This document shows, in pieces, positions 12,670 to 26,720 of a stretch of DNA of 64,000 nucleotides (its first letter is position 1; each line of letters opens with the position of its first letter). The notes under the pieces are model-generated. The model had not been told where the DNA came from. It saw only the letters and a program-made list of their open reading frames with translations, and ran no database searches. The stretch comes from Mercurialis annua (lineage: Eukaryota; Streptophyta; Magnoliopsida; Malpighiales; Euphorbiaceae), in assembly GCF_937616625.2 (NCBI RefSeq), contig NC_065570.1, forward strand, positions 19,368,046 to 19,432,045. Reading direction: 5' to 3'. The position numbers were made by a program, and so were the translations under genes.

Positions 12670-15600
12670 CAAATGTTTCACCTTTTTAGCGATTTAAGCC
12701 AAACGTTTACAAAGGTTGCGAAACAAATCCAAACGTGTCACGTTTTTATCAATTTAAGCAAAACGTTTTCAAACGTTACGAAACAAATCGAAATGTTTCT
12801 CCTTTTTAGCGATTTAACCCAAACGTTTACAAACGTTAAAAAACAAATCCAAACGTTTCCCCATTTTAGCGATTTAAGCCAAACATTTACAAACTCTACG
12901 AAACCAATCCAAACGTTTAAAGCGTTACGAAACAAATCCAAACATTTCACATTGTTAGCGATTTAAGCCAAACCTTTACGAACGTTACGAAACAAAACCA
13001 AGCGTTTCACCTTTTTAGCAATTTAAGACAAACGTTTACAAATGTTACGAAACAAATCCAAGCGTTTCACCTTTTGAGCAATTTAAGCCAAACGTTTACA
13101 AATGATACGAAAACAAATCCAAACATTTCCCCTTTTTAGCGATTTAAGACAAACGTGTAAAACGTTACGAAACAAATCCAAACATTTCCCCTTCGTAGCG
13201 ATTTATGCTAAACTTTTACAAACGTTACAAAACAAATACAAACGTTTCACCATTTTAACGATATAAGCCAAACGTTTACAAATGTTACGAAACAAATCCA
13301 AGCATTTCACCTTTTAAGCAATTTAAACTAAACTTTTAAAACGTTACGAAACAAATCCAAGCGTCCAAGATTTTCATTAATTTAAGCCAAACGTTTACAA
13401 ACGTTACAAAACAAATCCAAACGTTTCACCTATTTAGCGATTTACGCCAACCGTTTACAAACGTTACAAAACAAATCCAAACGTTTCACCTTTTTAGCGA
13501 TTTAAGCAGAACGTTTACAAACGTTACGAAACAAAACCAAACGTTTAACCTTTTTAGGGATTTAAGTCAAACATTTACAAACTCTACAAAACCAATCCAA
13601 ACGTTTAAAACGTTATGAAACAAATCCAAACATTTCACATTGTTAGCGATTTAAGCCAAACCTTTACGAACGTTACGAAACAAAACCAAGCGTTTCACCT
13701 TTTTAGCAATTTAAGACAAACGTTTACAAATGTTACGAAACAAATCCAAGTGTTTCACCTTTTGAGCAATTTAAGCCAAACGTTTACAAATATTACGAAA
13801 ATAAATCCAAACATTTCCCCTTTTTAGCGATTTAAGACAAACGTGTAAAACGTTACGAAACAAATTTAAGTGTTTCACCTTTTTAGGGATTTATGCCAAA
13901 TGTTTACAAACGTTATGAAACAAATCCAATTGTTTCACCTTTTTAGCGATTTATGTCAAACGTTTACAAATTTTACGAAACAAATTCAAACGTTTCACCT
14001 TTTTAGCGATTTAAGCCAAACGTTTACAAACGTTACAAAACAAATCCAAACGTTTCCCCTTTTTACCGATTTAAGCCAAACATTTACAATATTACGAAAC
14101 ATATCCAAACGTTTAACCTTTTTAGTGATTTAAACCAAACGTTTACAAAATGTTACGAAACAAATCCAAACGTTTCGCCTTTTTAGAAATTTAAGCCAAA
14201 TGTTTACAAACGTTACGAAACAAATCCAAACGATCGCTTTTTTAGCAATTTAAGCCAAACGTTAAGAAACAAATCCAAACGTTTCACCTTTTTAGCGATT
14301 TAAGTCAAACATTTACAAACTCTACGAAACCAATCCAAACGTTTAAAGCGTTACGAAACAAATCCAAACATTTCACATTGTTAGCGATTTAAGCCAAACC
14401 TTTACGAACGTTACGAAACAAAACCAAGCGTTTCACCTTTTTAGCAATTTAAGACATACGTTTACAAATGTTACGAAACAAATTCAAGCGTTTCACCTTT
14501 TGAGCAATTTAAGCCAAACGTTTACAAATGTTACGAAAATAAATCCAAACATTTCCCCTTTTTAGCGATTTAAGACAAACGTGTAAAACGTTACGAAACA
14601 AATCCAAACATTTCCCCTTTTTAGCGATTTATGCTAAACTTTTACAAACGTTACAAAACAAATACAAACTTTTCACCGTTTTAGCGATTTAAGCCAAACG
14701 TTTACAAATGTTACGAAACAAATCCAAGCATTTCACCTTTTTAGCAATTTAAACCAAACTTTTAAAACGTTGCGAAACAAATCCGAGCGTCAAAGATTTT
14801 CACCAATTTAAGCCAAACGTTTACAAACGTTACAAAACAAATCCAAACGTTTCACCTTTTTAGAGATTTAAGCAGAACGTTTACAAACGTTACGAAACAA
14901 AACAAAACGTTTAACCTTTTTTTCTACTTAAGCCAAACGTTTCACCTATTTAGCGATTTAAGCCAAACATTTACAAACTTTACGAAACAAATCCAAACAT
15001 TTCACCTTTTTACCGATTTAAGCCAAACGTTTACAAACGTTACGAAACAAATCCAAACGTTTCACCTTTTTAGCGATTTAAGCCAAACGTTTACAAAGGT
15101 TACGAAACAAATCCACACGTGTCACCTTATTAGCAATTTAGGCAAAACTTTTACAAACGTTACGAAACAAATCCAAATGTTTCACCTTTTTTAGCAATTT
15201 AAGTCGAACGTTTACAAAGGTTATGAAACAAAACCAAACGTTTCACCTTTTTAGCGATTTAAGCCAAACGTCTACAAAGGTTACAAAACAAATCCAAACG
15301 TGTTACCATTTTAGCAATTTAAGCCAAACGTTTACAAACGTTACGAAACAAATCCAAACATTTCACCTTTTTAGAAATTTAAGCCATACATTTACAAACG
15401 TTACGAAACAAATACAAATGGTTCACATTTTTAGCAATTTAAGCCAAACGTTAACAAAAGTTACAAAACAAATCCAAACGTTTCACCTTTTTAGCGATTT
15501 AAGCCAAACGTTTACAAAGGTTGCGAAACAAATCCAAACGTGTCACGTTTTTAGCAATTTAAGCAAAACGTTTTCAAACGTTACGAAACAAATCCAAATG

Positions 15601-18300
15601 TTTCTCCTTTTTAGCGATTTAACCCAAACGTTTACAAACGTTACAAAACAAATCCAAACGTTTCCCCATTTTAGCGATTTAAGCCAAACATTTACAAACT
15701 CTACGAAACCAATCCAAACGTTTAAAGCGTTACGAAACCAATCCAAACATTTCACATTGTTAGCGATTTAAGCCAAACCTTTACGAACGTTACGAAACAA
15801 AACCAAGCGTTTCACCTTTTTAGCAATTTAAGACAAACGTTTACAAATGTTACGAAACAAATCCAAGCGTTTCACCTTTTGAGCAATTTAAGCCAAACGT
15901 TTACAAATGATACGAAAACAAATCCAAACATTTCCCCTTTTTAGCGATTTAAGACAAACGTGTAAAACGTTACGAAACAAATCCAAACATTTCCCCTTCG
16001 TAGCGATTTATGCTAAACTTTTACAAACGTTACAAAACAAATACAAACGTTTCACCATTTTAACGATATAAGCCAAACGTTTACAAATGTTACGAAACAA
16101 ATCCAAGCATTTCACCTTTTAAGCAATTTAAACAAAACTTTTAAAACGTTACGAAACAAATCCAAGCGTCCAAGATTTTCACCAATTTAAGCCAAACGTT
16201 TACAAACGTTACAAAACAAATCCAAACGTTTCACCTATTTAGCGATTTACGCCAACCGTTTACAAACGTTACAAAACAAATCCAAACGTTTCACCTTTTT
16301 AGCGATTTAAGCAGAACGTTTACAAACGTTACGAAACAAAACCAAACGTTTAACCTTTTTAGGGATTTATGTCAAACATTTACAAACTCTACAAAACCAA
16401 TCCAAACGTTTAAAACGTTATGAAACAAATCCAAACATTTCACATTGTTAGCGATTTAAGCCAAACCTTTACGAACGTTACGAAACAAAACCAAGCGTTT
16501 CACCTTTTTAGCAATTTAAGACAAACGTTTACAAATGTTACGAAACAAATCCAAGTGTTTCACCTTTTGAGCAATTTAAGCCAAACGTTTACAAATATTA
16601 CGAAAATAAATCCAAACATTTCCCCTTTTTAGCGATTTAAGACAAACGTGTAAAACGTTACGAAACAAATTTAAGTGTTTCACCTTTTTAGGGATTTATG
16701 CCAAATGTTTACAAACGTTATGAAACAAATCCAATTGTTTCACCTTTTTAGCGATTTATGTCAAACGTTTACAAATGTTACGAAACAAATTCAAACGTTT
16801 CACCTTTTTAGCGATTTAAGCCAAACGTTTACAAACGTTACAAAACAAATCCAAACGTTTCCCCTTTTTACCGATTTAAGCCAAACATTTATAATATTAC
16901 GAAACATATCCAAACGTTTAACCTTTTTAGTGATTTAAACCAAACGTTTACAAAATGTTACGAAACAAATCCAAACGTTTCGCCTTTTTAGAAATTTAAG
17001 CCAAATGTTTACAAACGTTACGAAACAAATCCAAACGATCGCTTTTTTAGCAATTTAAGCCAAACGTTAAGAAACAAATCCAAACGTTTCACCTTTTTAG
17101 CGATTTAAGTCAAACATTTACAAACTCTACGAAACCAATCCAAACGTTTAAAGCGTTACGAAACAAATCCAAACATTTCACATTGTTAGCGATTTAAGTC
17201 AAACCTTTACGAACGTTACGAAACAAAACCAAGCGTTTCACCTTTTTAGCAATTTAAGACATACGTTTACAAATGTTACGAAACAAATTCAAGCGTTTCA
17301 CCTTTTGAGCAATTTAAGCCAAACGTTTACAAATGTTACGAAAATAAATCCAAACATTTCCCCTTTTTAGCGATTTAAGACAAACGTGTAAAACGTTACG
17401 AAACAAATCCAAACATTTCCCCTTTTTAGCGATTTATGCTAAACTTTTACAAACGTTACAAAACAAATACAAACTTTTCACCGTTTTAGCGATTTAAGCC
17501 AAACGTTTACAAATGTTACGAAACAAATCCAAGCATTTCACCTTTTTAGCAATTTAAACCAAACTTTTAAAACGTTGCGAAACAAATCCGAGCGTCCAAG
17601 ATTTTCACCAATTTAAGCCAAACGTTTACAAACGTTACAAAACAAATCCAAACGTTTCACCTTTTTAGAGATTTAAGCAGAACGTTTACAAACGTTACGA
17701 AACAAAACAAAACGTTTAACCTTTTTTTCTACTTAAGCCAAACGTTTCACCTATTTAGCGATTTAAGCCAAACATTTACAAACTTTACGAAACAAATCCA
17801 AACATTTCACCTTTTTACCGATTTAAGCCAAACGTTACGAAACAAATCCAAACGTTTCACCTTTTTAGCGATTTAAGCCAAACGTTTACAAAGGTTACGA
17901 AACAAATCCACACGTGTCACCTTATTAGCAATTTAGGCAAAACTTTTACAAACGTTACGAAACAAATCCAAATGTTTCAGCTTTTTTAGCAATTTAAGTC
18001 GAACGTTTACAAAGGTTATGAAACAAAACCAAACGTTTCACCTTTTTAGCGATTTAAGCCAAACGTCTACAAAGGTTACAAAACAAATCCAAACGTGTTA
18101 CCATTTTAGCAATTTAAGCCAAACGTTTACAAACGTTACGAAACAAATCCAAACATTTCACCTTTTTAGAAATTTAAGCCATACATTTACAAACGTTACG
18201 AAACAAATACAAATGTTTCACATTTTTAGCAATTTAAGCCAAACGTTAACAAAAGTTACAAAACAAATCCAAACGTTTCACCTTTTTAGCGATTTAAGCC
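12670..18300 (+). repeat. Higher-order repeat, 2,805 bp, two near-identical copies
   Basis: The block 13,615-13,827 recurs at 16,420-16,632 with the same translation. 13,870-14,133 recurs at 16,675-16,938. GTGTCACGTTTTTA is at 12,735 and 15,540. The offset is 2,805 bp. A third start follows near 18,018 (offset 2,795) but diverges after about 18,420. Within each unit, a monomer with CACATTGTTAGCG appears three times, at spacings of 688 and 738 bp (12,951, 13,639 and 14,377; 15,756, 16,444 and 17,182), so the unit is itself built by nested duplication. Confidence 0.93.
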
Positions 18301-18539
18301 AAACGTTTACAAAGGTTGCGAAACAAATCCAAACATGTCACGTTTTTAGCAATTTAAGCAAAACGTTTTCAAACGTTACGAAACAAATCCAAACGTTTCT
18401 CCTTTTTAGCGATTTAAGCCAAACGTTTACAAACGTTACAAAACAAATCCAAACGTTTCCCCATTTTAGCTATTTAAGCCAAACGTGTAAAATGTTTCGA
18501 AATAAATCCAAACGTTTCACCTTTTTGGCGATTTAAGCC

Positions 18540-21500
18540 AAACATTTATGAACTTTACGAAACAAATCCAAAACTTTCACCTTTTTAGCGATTTAAGCCA
18601 AAGGTTTACAATGGATACAAAACAAATCCAAACGTGTCAGAGCAATTTAAGCCAAACGTTTACAAACGTTCCGAAACAAATCCCAATGTTTCCCCATTTT
18701 AGCGATTTAAGACAAACGTTTAAAACGTTACGAAACAAATCCAAACATTTCCCCTTTTTAGTGATTTATGCCAAACTTTTATAAACGTTACAAAACAAAT
18801 ATAAATGTTTTACCGTTTTAGCGATTTAAGCCAAACGTTTACATATGTTACGAAACAAATCCAAGCATTTCACCTTTTTAGCAATTTAAACCAAACTTTT
18901 AAAACATTACAAAACAAATCCAAGCGTCCAACATTTTCACCAATTTAAACCAAACGTTTACAGACGTTGCAAAACAAATCCAAACGTTTCACCTTTTTAG
19001 CGATTTACGAAAAACGTTTACAAACATTACAAATCAAATCCAAACGTTTCACCTTTTTAGCGATTTAAGCAGAACGTTTACAAAGGTTATGAAACAAAAC
19101 CAAACGTTTCACCTTTTTAGCAATTTAAGTCGAACGTTTACAAAGGTTATGAAACAAAACCAAACATTTCACCTTTTTAGCGATTTAAGCGAAACGTTTA
19201 GAAAGGTTACAAAACAAATCCAAACGTGTTACCTTTTTAGCAATTTAAGCCAAACGTTTACAAACGTTACGAAACAAATCCAAACGTTTCACCTTTTTAG
19301 AAATTTAAGCCATACATTTACAAACGTTACGAAACAAATACAAACGTTTCACATTTTTAGCGATTTAAGCCAAACGTTTACAAACTTTACAAAACAAATC
19401 CAAACGTTTCCCCTTTTTAGCGATTTAAGCCAAACGTTTACAAAGGTTGCGAAACAAATCCAAACGTGTCACGTTTTTAGCAATTTAAGCAAAACGTTTT
19501 CAAACGTTACGAAACAAATCCAAACGTTTCTCCTTTTTAGCGATTTAAGCCAAACGTTTACAAACGTTACAAAACAAATCCAAACGTTTCCCCATTTTTG
19601 CTATTTAAGCCAAACGTGTAAAATGTTTCAAAATAAATTCAAACGTTTCACCTTTTTTGCGATTTAAGCCAAACATTTACGAACTTTACGAAACAAATCC
19701 AAAAGTTTCACCTTTTTAGCGATTTAAGCCAAAGGTTTACAATGGATACAAAACAAATCCAAACGTGTCAGAGCAATTTAAGCCAAACATTTACAAACGT
19801 TGTGAAACAAATCCCAACGTTTCCCCATTTTAGCGATTTATGACAAACGTTTAAAACGTTACGAAACAAATCCAAACATTTCCCCTTTTTAGTGATTTAT
19901 GCCAAACTTTTATAAACATTACAAAAAAAATACAAACGTTTTACTGTTTTAGCGATTTAAGCCAAACGTTTACATATGTTACGAAACAAATCCAAGCATT
20001 TCACCTTTTTAGCAATTTAAGCCAATCTTTTAAAACATTACAAAACAAATCCAAGCATACAACATTTTCACCAATTTAAGCCAAACGTTTACAGACGTTG
20101 CGAAACAAATCCAAACGTTTCACCTTTTTAGCGATTTACGAAAAACGTTTACAAACGTTACAAAATAAATCCAAACGTTTCACCTTTTTAGCGATTTAAG
20201 CAGAACGTTTACAAACGTTACGAAACAAAACCAAACGTTTAACCTTTTTTTGCTACTAAAGCCAAATGTTTCACCTTTTTAGCGATTTAAGCCAAACATT
20301 TACAAAATTTACGAATCAAACCCAAACATTTCACCTTTTTAGCGGTTTAAGCCCAACATTTACAAACTTTACGAAACAAATCAAAATGTTTCACCTTTTT
20401 AGCGATTTATGCCAAGGGTTTACAAACTTTACGAAACCAATCCAAACGTTTCCCCTTTTTACCGATTTAAGCCAATCGTTTACAAACGTTACGAAACAAA
20501 TCCAAATGTTTCACCTTTTTAGCGATTTAAGCCAAACGTTTACAAAGGTTACAAAACAAATCCAAATGTTTCACCTTTTTAGCAATTTAAGTCGAATGTT
20601 TAGAAAGGATATGAAACAAAACCAAATGTTTCACCTTTTTAGCAATTTAAGTCGAACGTTTAGAAAGGTTATGAAACAAAACCAAACGTTTCACCTTTTT
20701 AGTGATTTAAGCGAAGGTTTAGAAAGGTTACAAAACAAATCCAAACGTGTTACCTTTTTAGCAATTTAAGCCAAACGTTTACAAACGTTACGAAACAATT
20801 CCAAACGTTTCACCTTTTTAGAAATTTAAGCCATACATTTACAAACGTTACGAAACAAATACAAACGTTTCACATTTTTAGCGATTTAAGCCAAACATTT
20901 ACAAACGTTACAAAACAAATCCAAACGTTTCACCTTTTTAGCGATTTAAGCCAAACGTTTACAAAGGTTGCGAAACAAATCCAAACGTGTCACGTTTTTA
21001 GCAATTTAAGCAAAACGTTTTCAAACGTTACGAAACAAATCCAAACGTTTCTCCTTTTTAGCGATTTAAGCCAAACGTTTACAAACGTTACAAAACAAAT
21101 CCAAACGTTTCCCCATTTTAGCTATTTAAGCCAAACGTGTAAAATGTTTCGAAATAAATTCAAACGTTTCACGTTTTTTGCGATTTAAGCCAAACATTTA
21201 CGAACTTTACGAAACAAATCCAAAAGTTTCACCTTTTTAGCGATTTAAGCCAAAGGTTTACAATGGATACAAAACAAATCCAAACGTGTCAGAGCAATTT
21301 AAGCCAAACGTTTACAAACGTTCCGAAACAAATCCCAACGTTTCCCCATTTTAGCGATTTAAGACAAACGTTTAAAACGTTACGAAACAAATCCAAAAAT
21401 TTCCCCTTTTTAGTGATTTATGCCAAACTTTTATAAACGTTACAAAACAAATACAAACGTTATACCGTTTTAGCGATTTAAGCCAAACGTTTACATATGT

Positions 21501-24500
21501 TACGAAACAAATCCAAGCATTTCACCTTTTTAGCAATTAAAACCAATCTTTTAAAACATTACAAAACAAATCCAAGCGTACAACATTTTCACCAATTTAA
21601 GCCAAATGTTTACAGACGTTGCGAAACAAATCCAAACATTTCACCTTTTTAGCGATTTACGAAAAACGTTTACAAACGTTACAAAACAAATCCAAACGTT
21701 TCACCTTTTTAGCGATTTAAGCAGAACGTTTACAAACATTACGAAACAAAACCAAACGTTTAACCTTTTTTTGCTACTAAAGCCAAACGTTTCACCTTTT
21801 TAGCGATTTAAGCCAAACATTTACAAAATTTACGAATCAAACCCAAACATTTCACCTTTTTAGCGGTTTAAGCCCAACATTTACAAACTTTACGAAACAA
21901 ATCAAAATGTTTCACCTTTTTAGCGATTTATGCCAAGGGTTTACAAACTTTACAAAACCAATCCAAACGTTTCCCCTTTTTACCGATTTAAGCCAATCGT
22001 TTACAAACGTTACGAAACAAATCCAAATGTTTCACCTTTTTAGCGATTTAAGCCAAACGTTTACAAAGGTTACGAAACAAATCCAAACATGTCAGCTTAT
22101 TAGCAATTTAGGCAAAACATTTACAAACGTTACGAAACAAATCCAAATGTTTCACCTTTTTAGCAATTTAAGTCGAACGTTTAAAAAGGTTATGAAACAA
22201 AACCAAACGTTTCACCTTTATAGCGATTTAAGCGAAACTTTTAGAAAGGTTACAAAACAAATCCAAACGTGTTACCTTTTTAGCAATTTAAGCCAAACGT
22301 TTACAAACGTTACGAAACAAATCCAAACGTTTCACCTTTTTAGAAATTTAAGCCATACATTTACAAACGTTACGAAACAAATACAAACGTTTCACATTTT
22401 TAGCGATTTAAGCCAAACGTTTACAAACTTTACAAAACAAATCCAAACGTTTCACCTTTTTAGCGATTTAAGCCAAACATTTACAAAGGTTACGAAACAA
22501 ATCCAAACATGTCAGCTTATTAGCAATTTAGGCAAAACCTTTACAAACGTTACGAAACAAATCCAAATGTTTCACCTTTTTAGCAATTTAAGTCGAACGT
22601 TTACAAAGGTTATGAAACAACACCAAACGTTTCACCTTTTTAGCGATATAAGCGAAACGTTTAGAAAGGTTACAAAACAAATCCAAATGTGTCACCTTTT
22701 TAGCAATTTAAGCCAAACGTTTACAAACGTAACGAAACAAATCCAAACGTTTCAACTTTTTAGAAATTTAAGCCATACATTTACAAACGTTACGAAACAA
22801 ATACAAACGTTTCACATTTTTAGCGATTTAAGCCAAACGTTTACAAACGTTACAAAACAAATCCAAACGTTTCACCTTTTTAGCGATTTAAGCCAAACGT
22901 TTACAAAGGTTGCGAAACAAATCCAAACGTGTGATGTTTTTAGCAATTTAAGCGAAACGTTTTCAAACGTTACGAAACAAATCCAAACGTTTCTCCTTTT
23001 TAGCGATTTAAGCCAAACGTTTACAAACGTTACAAAACAAATCCAAACGTTTCCCCATTTTAGCTATTTAAGCCAAACGTGTAAAATGTTTCGAAATAAA
23101 TTCAAACGTTTCACCTTTTTTGCGATTTAAGCCAAACATTTACGAACTTTACGAAACAAATCCACAAGTTTCACCTTTTTAGCGATTTAAGCCAAAGGTT
23201 TACAATGGATACAAAACAAATCCAAACATGTCAGAGCAATTTAAGCCAAACGTTTACAAACGTTCCGAAACAAATCCCAACGTTTCCCCATTTTAGCGAT
23301 TTAAGACAAACGATTAAAACGTTACGAAACAAATCCAAACATTTCCCCTTTTTAGTGATTTATGCCAAACTTTTATAAACGTTACAAAACAAATACAAAC
23401 GTTTTACCGTTTTAGCGATTTAAGCCAAACGTTTACATATGTTACGAAACAAATCCAAGCATTTCACCTTTTTAGCAATTTAAACCAAACTTTTAAAACG
23501 TTACAAAACAAATCCAAGCGTCCAACATTTTCACCAATTTAAGCCAAGCATTTACAGACGTTGCGAAACAAATCCAAACATTTCACCTTTTTAGCGATTT
23601 ACGAAAAACGTTTACAAACATTACAAAACAAATCCTAACGTTTCACCTTTTTAGCGATTTAAGCAGAACGTTTACAAACGTTACGAAACAAAACCAAACG
23701 TTTAACCTTTTTTTGCTACTAATGCCAAACGTTTCAACTTATTAGCGATTTAAGCCAAACATTTACAAAATTTACGAATCAAATCCAAACATTTCACCTT
23801 TTTAGCGGTTTAAGCCCAACATTTACAAACTTTACGAAACAAATCAAAATGTTTCACCTTTTTAGCGATTTATGCCAAGGGTTTACAAACTTTACGAAAC
23901 CAATCCAAACGTTTCCCCTTTTTACCGATTTAAGCCAATCGTTTACAAACGTTACGAAACAAATCCAAATGTTTCACCTTTTTAGCGATTTAAGCCAAAC
24001 GTTTACAAAGGTTACGAAACAAATCCAAACATGTCAGCTTATTAGCAATTTAGGCAAAACATTTACAAACGTTACGAAACAAATCCAAATGTTTCACATT
24101 TTTAGCAATTTAAGTCGAACGTTTAAAAAGGTTATGAAACAAAACCAAACGTTTCACCTTTTTAGCGATTTAAGCGAAACTTTTAGAAAGGTTACAAAAC
24201 AAATCCAAACGTGTTACCTTTTTAGCAATTTAAGCCAAACGTTTACAAACGTTACGAAACAAATCCAAACGTTTCACCTTTTTAGAAATTTAAGCCATAC
24301 ATTTACAAATGTTACGAAACAAATACAAACGTTTCACATTTTTAGCGATTTAAGCCAAACGTTTACAAACTTTACAAAACAAATCCAAACGTTTCACCTT
24401 TTTAGCGATTTAAGCCAAACATTTACAAAGGTTACGAAACAAATCCAAACATGTCAGCTTATTAGCAATTTAGGCAAAACCTTTACAAACGTTACGAAAC

Positions 24501-26720
24501 AAATCCAAATGTTTCACCTTTTTAGCAATTTAAGTCGAACGTTTACAAAGGTTATGAAACAACACCAAACGTTTCACCTTTTTAGCGATATAAGCGAAAC
24601 GTTTAGAAAGGTTACAAAACAAATCCAAACGTGTTACCTTTTTAGCAATTTAAGCCAAACGTTTACAAACATTACGAAACAAATCAAAACGTTTCACCTT
24701 TTTAGAAATTTAAGCCATACATTTACAAACGTTACGAAACAAATACAAACGTTTCATATTTTTAGCGATTTAAGCCAAACGTTTACAAACTTTACAAAAC
24801 AAATCCAAACGTTTCACCTTTTTAGCGATTTAAGCCAAACATTTACAAAGGTTACGAAACAAATCCAAACATGTCAGCTTATTAGCAATTTAGGCAAAAC
24901 CTTTACAAACGTTACGAAACAAATCCAAATGTTTCACCTTTTTAGCAATTTAAGTCGAACGTTTACAAAGGTTATGAAACAACACCAAACGTTTCACCTT
25001 TTTAGCGATATAAGCGAAACGTTTAGAAAGGATACAAAACAAATCCAAATGTGTCACCTTTTTAGCAATTTAAGCCAAACGTTTACAAACATTACGAAAC
25101 AAATCAAAACGTTTCACCTTTTTAGAAATTTAAGCCATACATTTACAAACGTTACGAAACAAATACAAACGTTTCATATTTTTAGCGATTTAAGCCAAAC
25201 GTTTACAAACTTTACAAAACAAATCCAAACGTTTCACCTTTTTAGCGATTTAAGCCAAACGTTTACAAAGGTTGCGAAACAAATCCAAACGTGTCACGTT
25301 TTTAGCAATTTAAGCAAAACGTTTTCAAACGTTACGAAACAAATCCAAACGTTTCTCCTTTTTAGCGATTTAAGCCAAACGTTTACAAACGTTACAAAAC
25401 AAATCCAAACGTTTCCCCATTTTAGCTATTTAAGCCAAACGTGTAAAATGTTTCGAAATAAATTCAAACGTTTCACCTTTTTTGCGATTTAAGCCAAACA
25501 TTTACGAACTTTACGAAACAAATCCAAAAGTTTCACCTTTTTAGCGATTTAAGCCAAAGGTTTACAATGGATACAAAACAAATCCAAACATGTCAGAGCA
25601 ATTTAAGCCAAACGTTTACAAACGTTCCGAAACAAATCCCAACGTTTCCCCATTTTAGCGATTTAAGACAAACGTTTAAAACGTTACGAAACAAATCCAA
25701 ACATTTCCCCTTTTTAGTGATTTATGCCAAACTTTTATAAACGTTACAAAACAAATACAAACGTTTTACCGTTTTAGCGATTTAAGCCAAACGTTTACAT
25801 ATGTTACGAAACAAATCCAAGCATTTCACCTTTTTAGCAATTTAAACCAAACTTTTAAAACATTACAAAACAAATCCAAGCGTCCAACATTTTCACCAAT
25901 TTAAGCCAAGCATTTACAGACGTTGCGAAACAAATCCAAACATTTCACCTTTTTAGCGATTTACGAAAAACGTTTACAAACATTACAAAACAAATCCTAA
26001 CGTTTCACCTTTTTAGCGATTTAAGCAGAACGTTTACAAACGTTACGAAACAAAACCAAACGTTTAACCTTTTTTTGCTACTAATGCCAAACGTTTCAAC
26101 TTATTAGCGATTTAAGCCAAACATTTACAAAATTTACGAATCAAATCCAAACATTTCACCTTTTTAGCGATTTAAGCCCAACGTTTAGAAACTTTACGAA
26201 ACAAATCAAAATGTTTCACCTTTTTAGCGATTTATGCCAAGGGTTTACAAAATTTACGAAACCAATCCAAACGTTTCCCCTTTTTACCGATTTAAACCAA
26301 TTGTTTACAAACGTTACGAAACAAATCCAAATGTTTCACCTTTTTAGCGATTTAAGCCAAACGTTTACAAAGGTTACGAAACAAATCCAAACATGTCAGC
26401 TTATTAGCAATTTAGGCAAAACTTTTACAAACGTTACGAAACAAATCCAAATGTTTCACCTTTTTAGCAATTTAAGTCGAACGTTTACAAAGGTTATGAA
26501 ACAAAACCAAACGTTTCACCTTTTAAGCGATTTAAGCGAAACGTTTAGAAAGGTTACAAAACAAATCCAAACGTGTTACCTTTATTAGCACTTTAAGCCA
26601 AACGTTTACAAACGTTACGAAACAAATCCAAACATTTCACCTTTTTTGAAATTTAAGCCATACATTTACAAACGTTACGAAACAAATACAAACGTTTCAT
26701 ATTTTTAGCGATTTATGCCA
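18540..26720 (+). repeat. Higher-order repeat with stepwise length ladder (1,131/1,521/1,942/2,362 bp)
   Basis: A marker monomer run (AAACATTTACGAACTTTACG, with TATG at the first copy), followed by a truncated CAGAGCAATTTAAGCC monomer, occurs at 18,540, 19,671, 21,192, 23,134 and 25,496. The spacings are 1,131, 1,521, 1,942 and 2,362 bp. The last two steps are 421 and 420 bp, or seven monomers. They correspond to the number of copies of a 7-monomer block marked by ATGTCAGCTTATTAGC: none in 19,671-21,192, two in 21,192-23,134 (22,088, 22,508), three in 23,134-25,496 (24,028, 24,448, 24,868), and one more at about 26,393. Confidence 0.92.
22020..25260 (+). repeat. Seven-monomer (420-bp) block, repeated
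   Basis: The block contains, in order, monomers with CAGCTTATTAGCAATTTAGG, AATTTAAGTCGAACG, GCGAAACGTTTAGAAAGG, a GTTACC or GTCACC monomer, AGAAATTTAAGCCATAC, and CACATTTTTAGCG or CATATTTTTAGCG. Starts marked by CAGCTTATTAGC are 420 bp apart (22,088 to 22,508; 24,028 to 24,448 to 24,868). Copies differ at only a few positions, so it is one of the most recently multiplied units in the window. Confidence 0.92.

Noticed and set aside
21907..23130. 407-codon plus-strand open frame of 20-residue repeats, and all similar frames in the satellite blocks
   Set aside because: They follow from a 60-bp period divisible by 3. Starts and stops fall at random variants, several frames and both strands are open, and related units are frameshifted. 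No promoter, domain or signal is visible.
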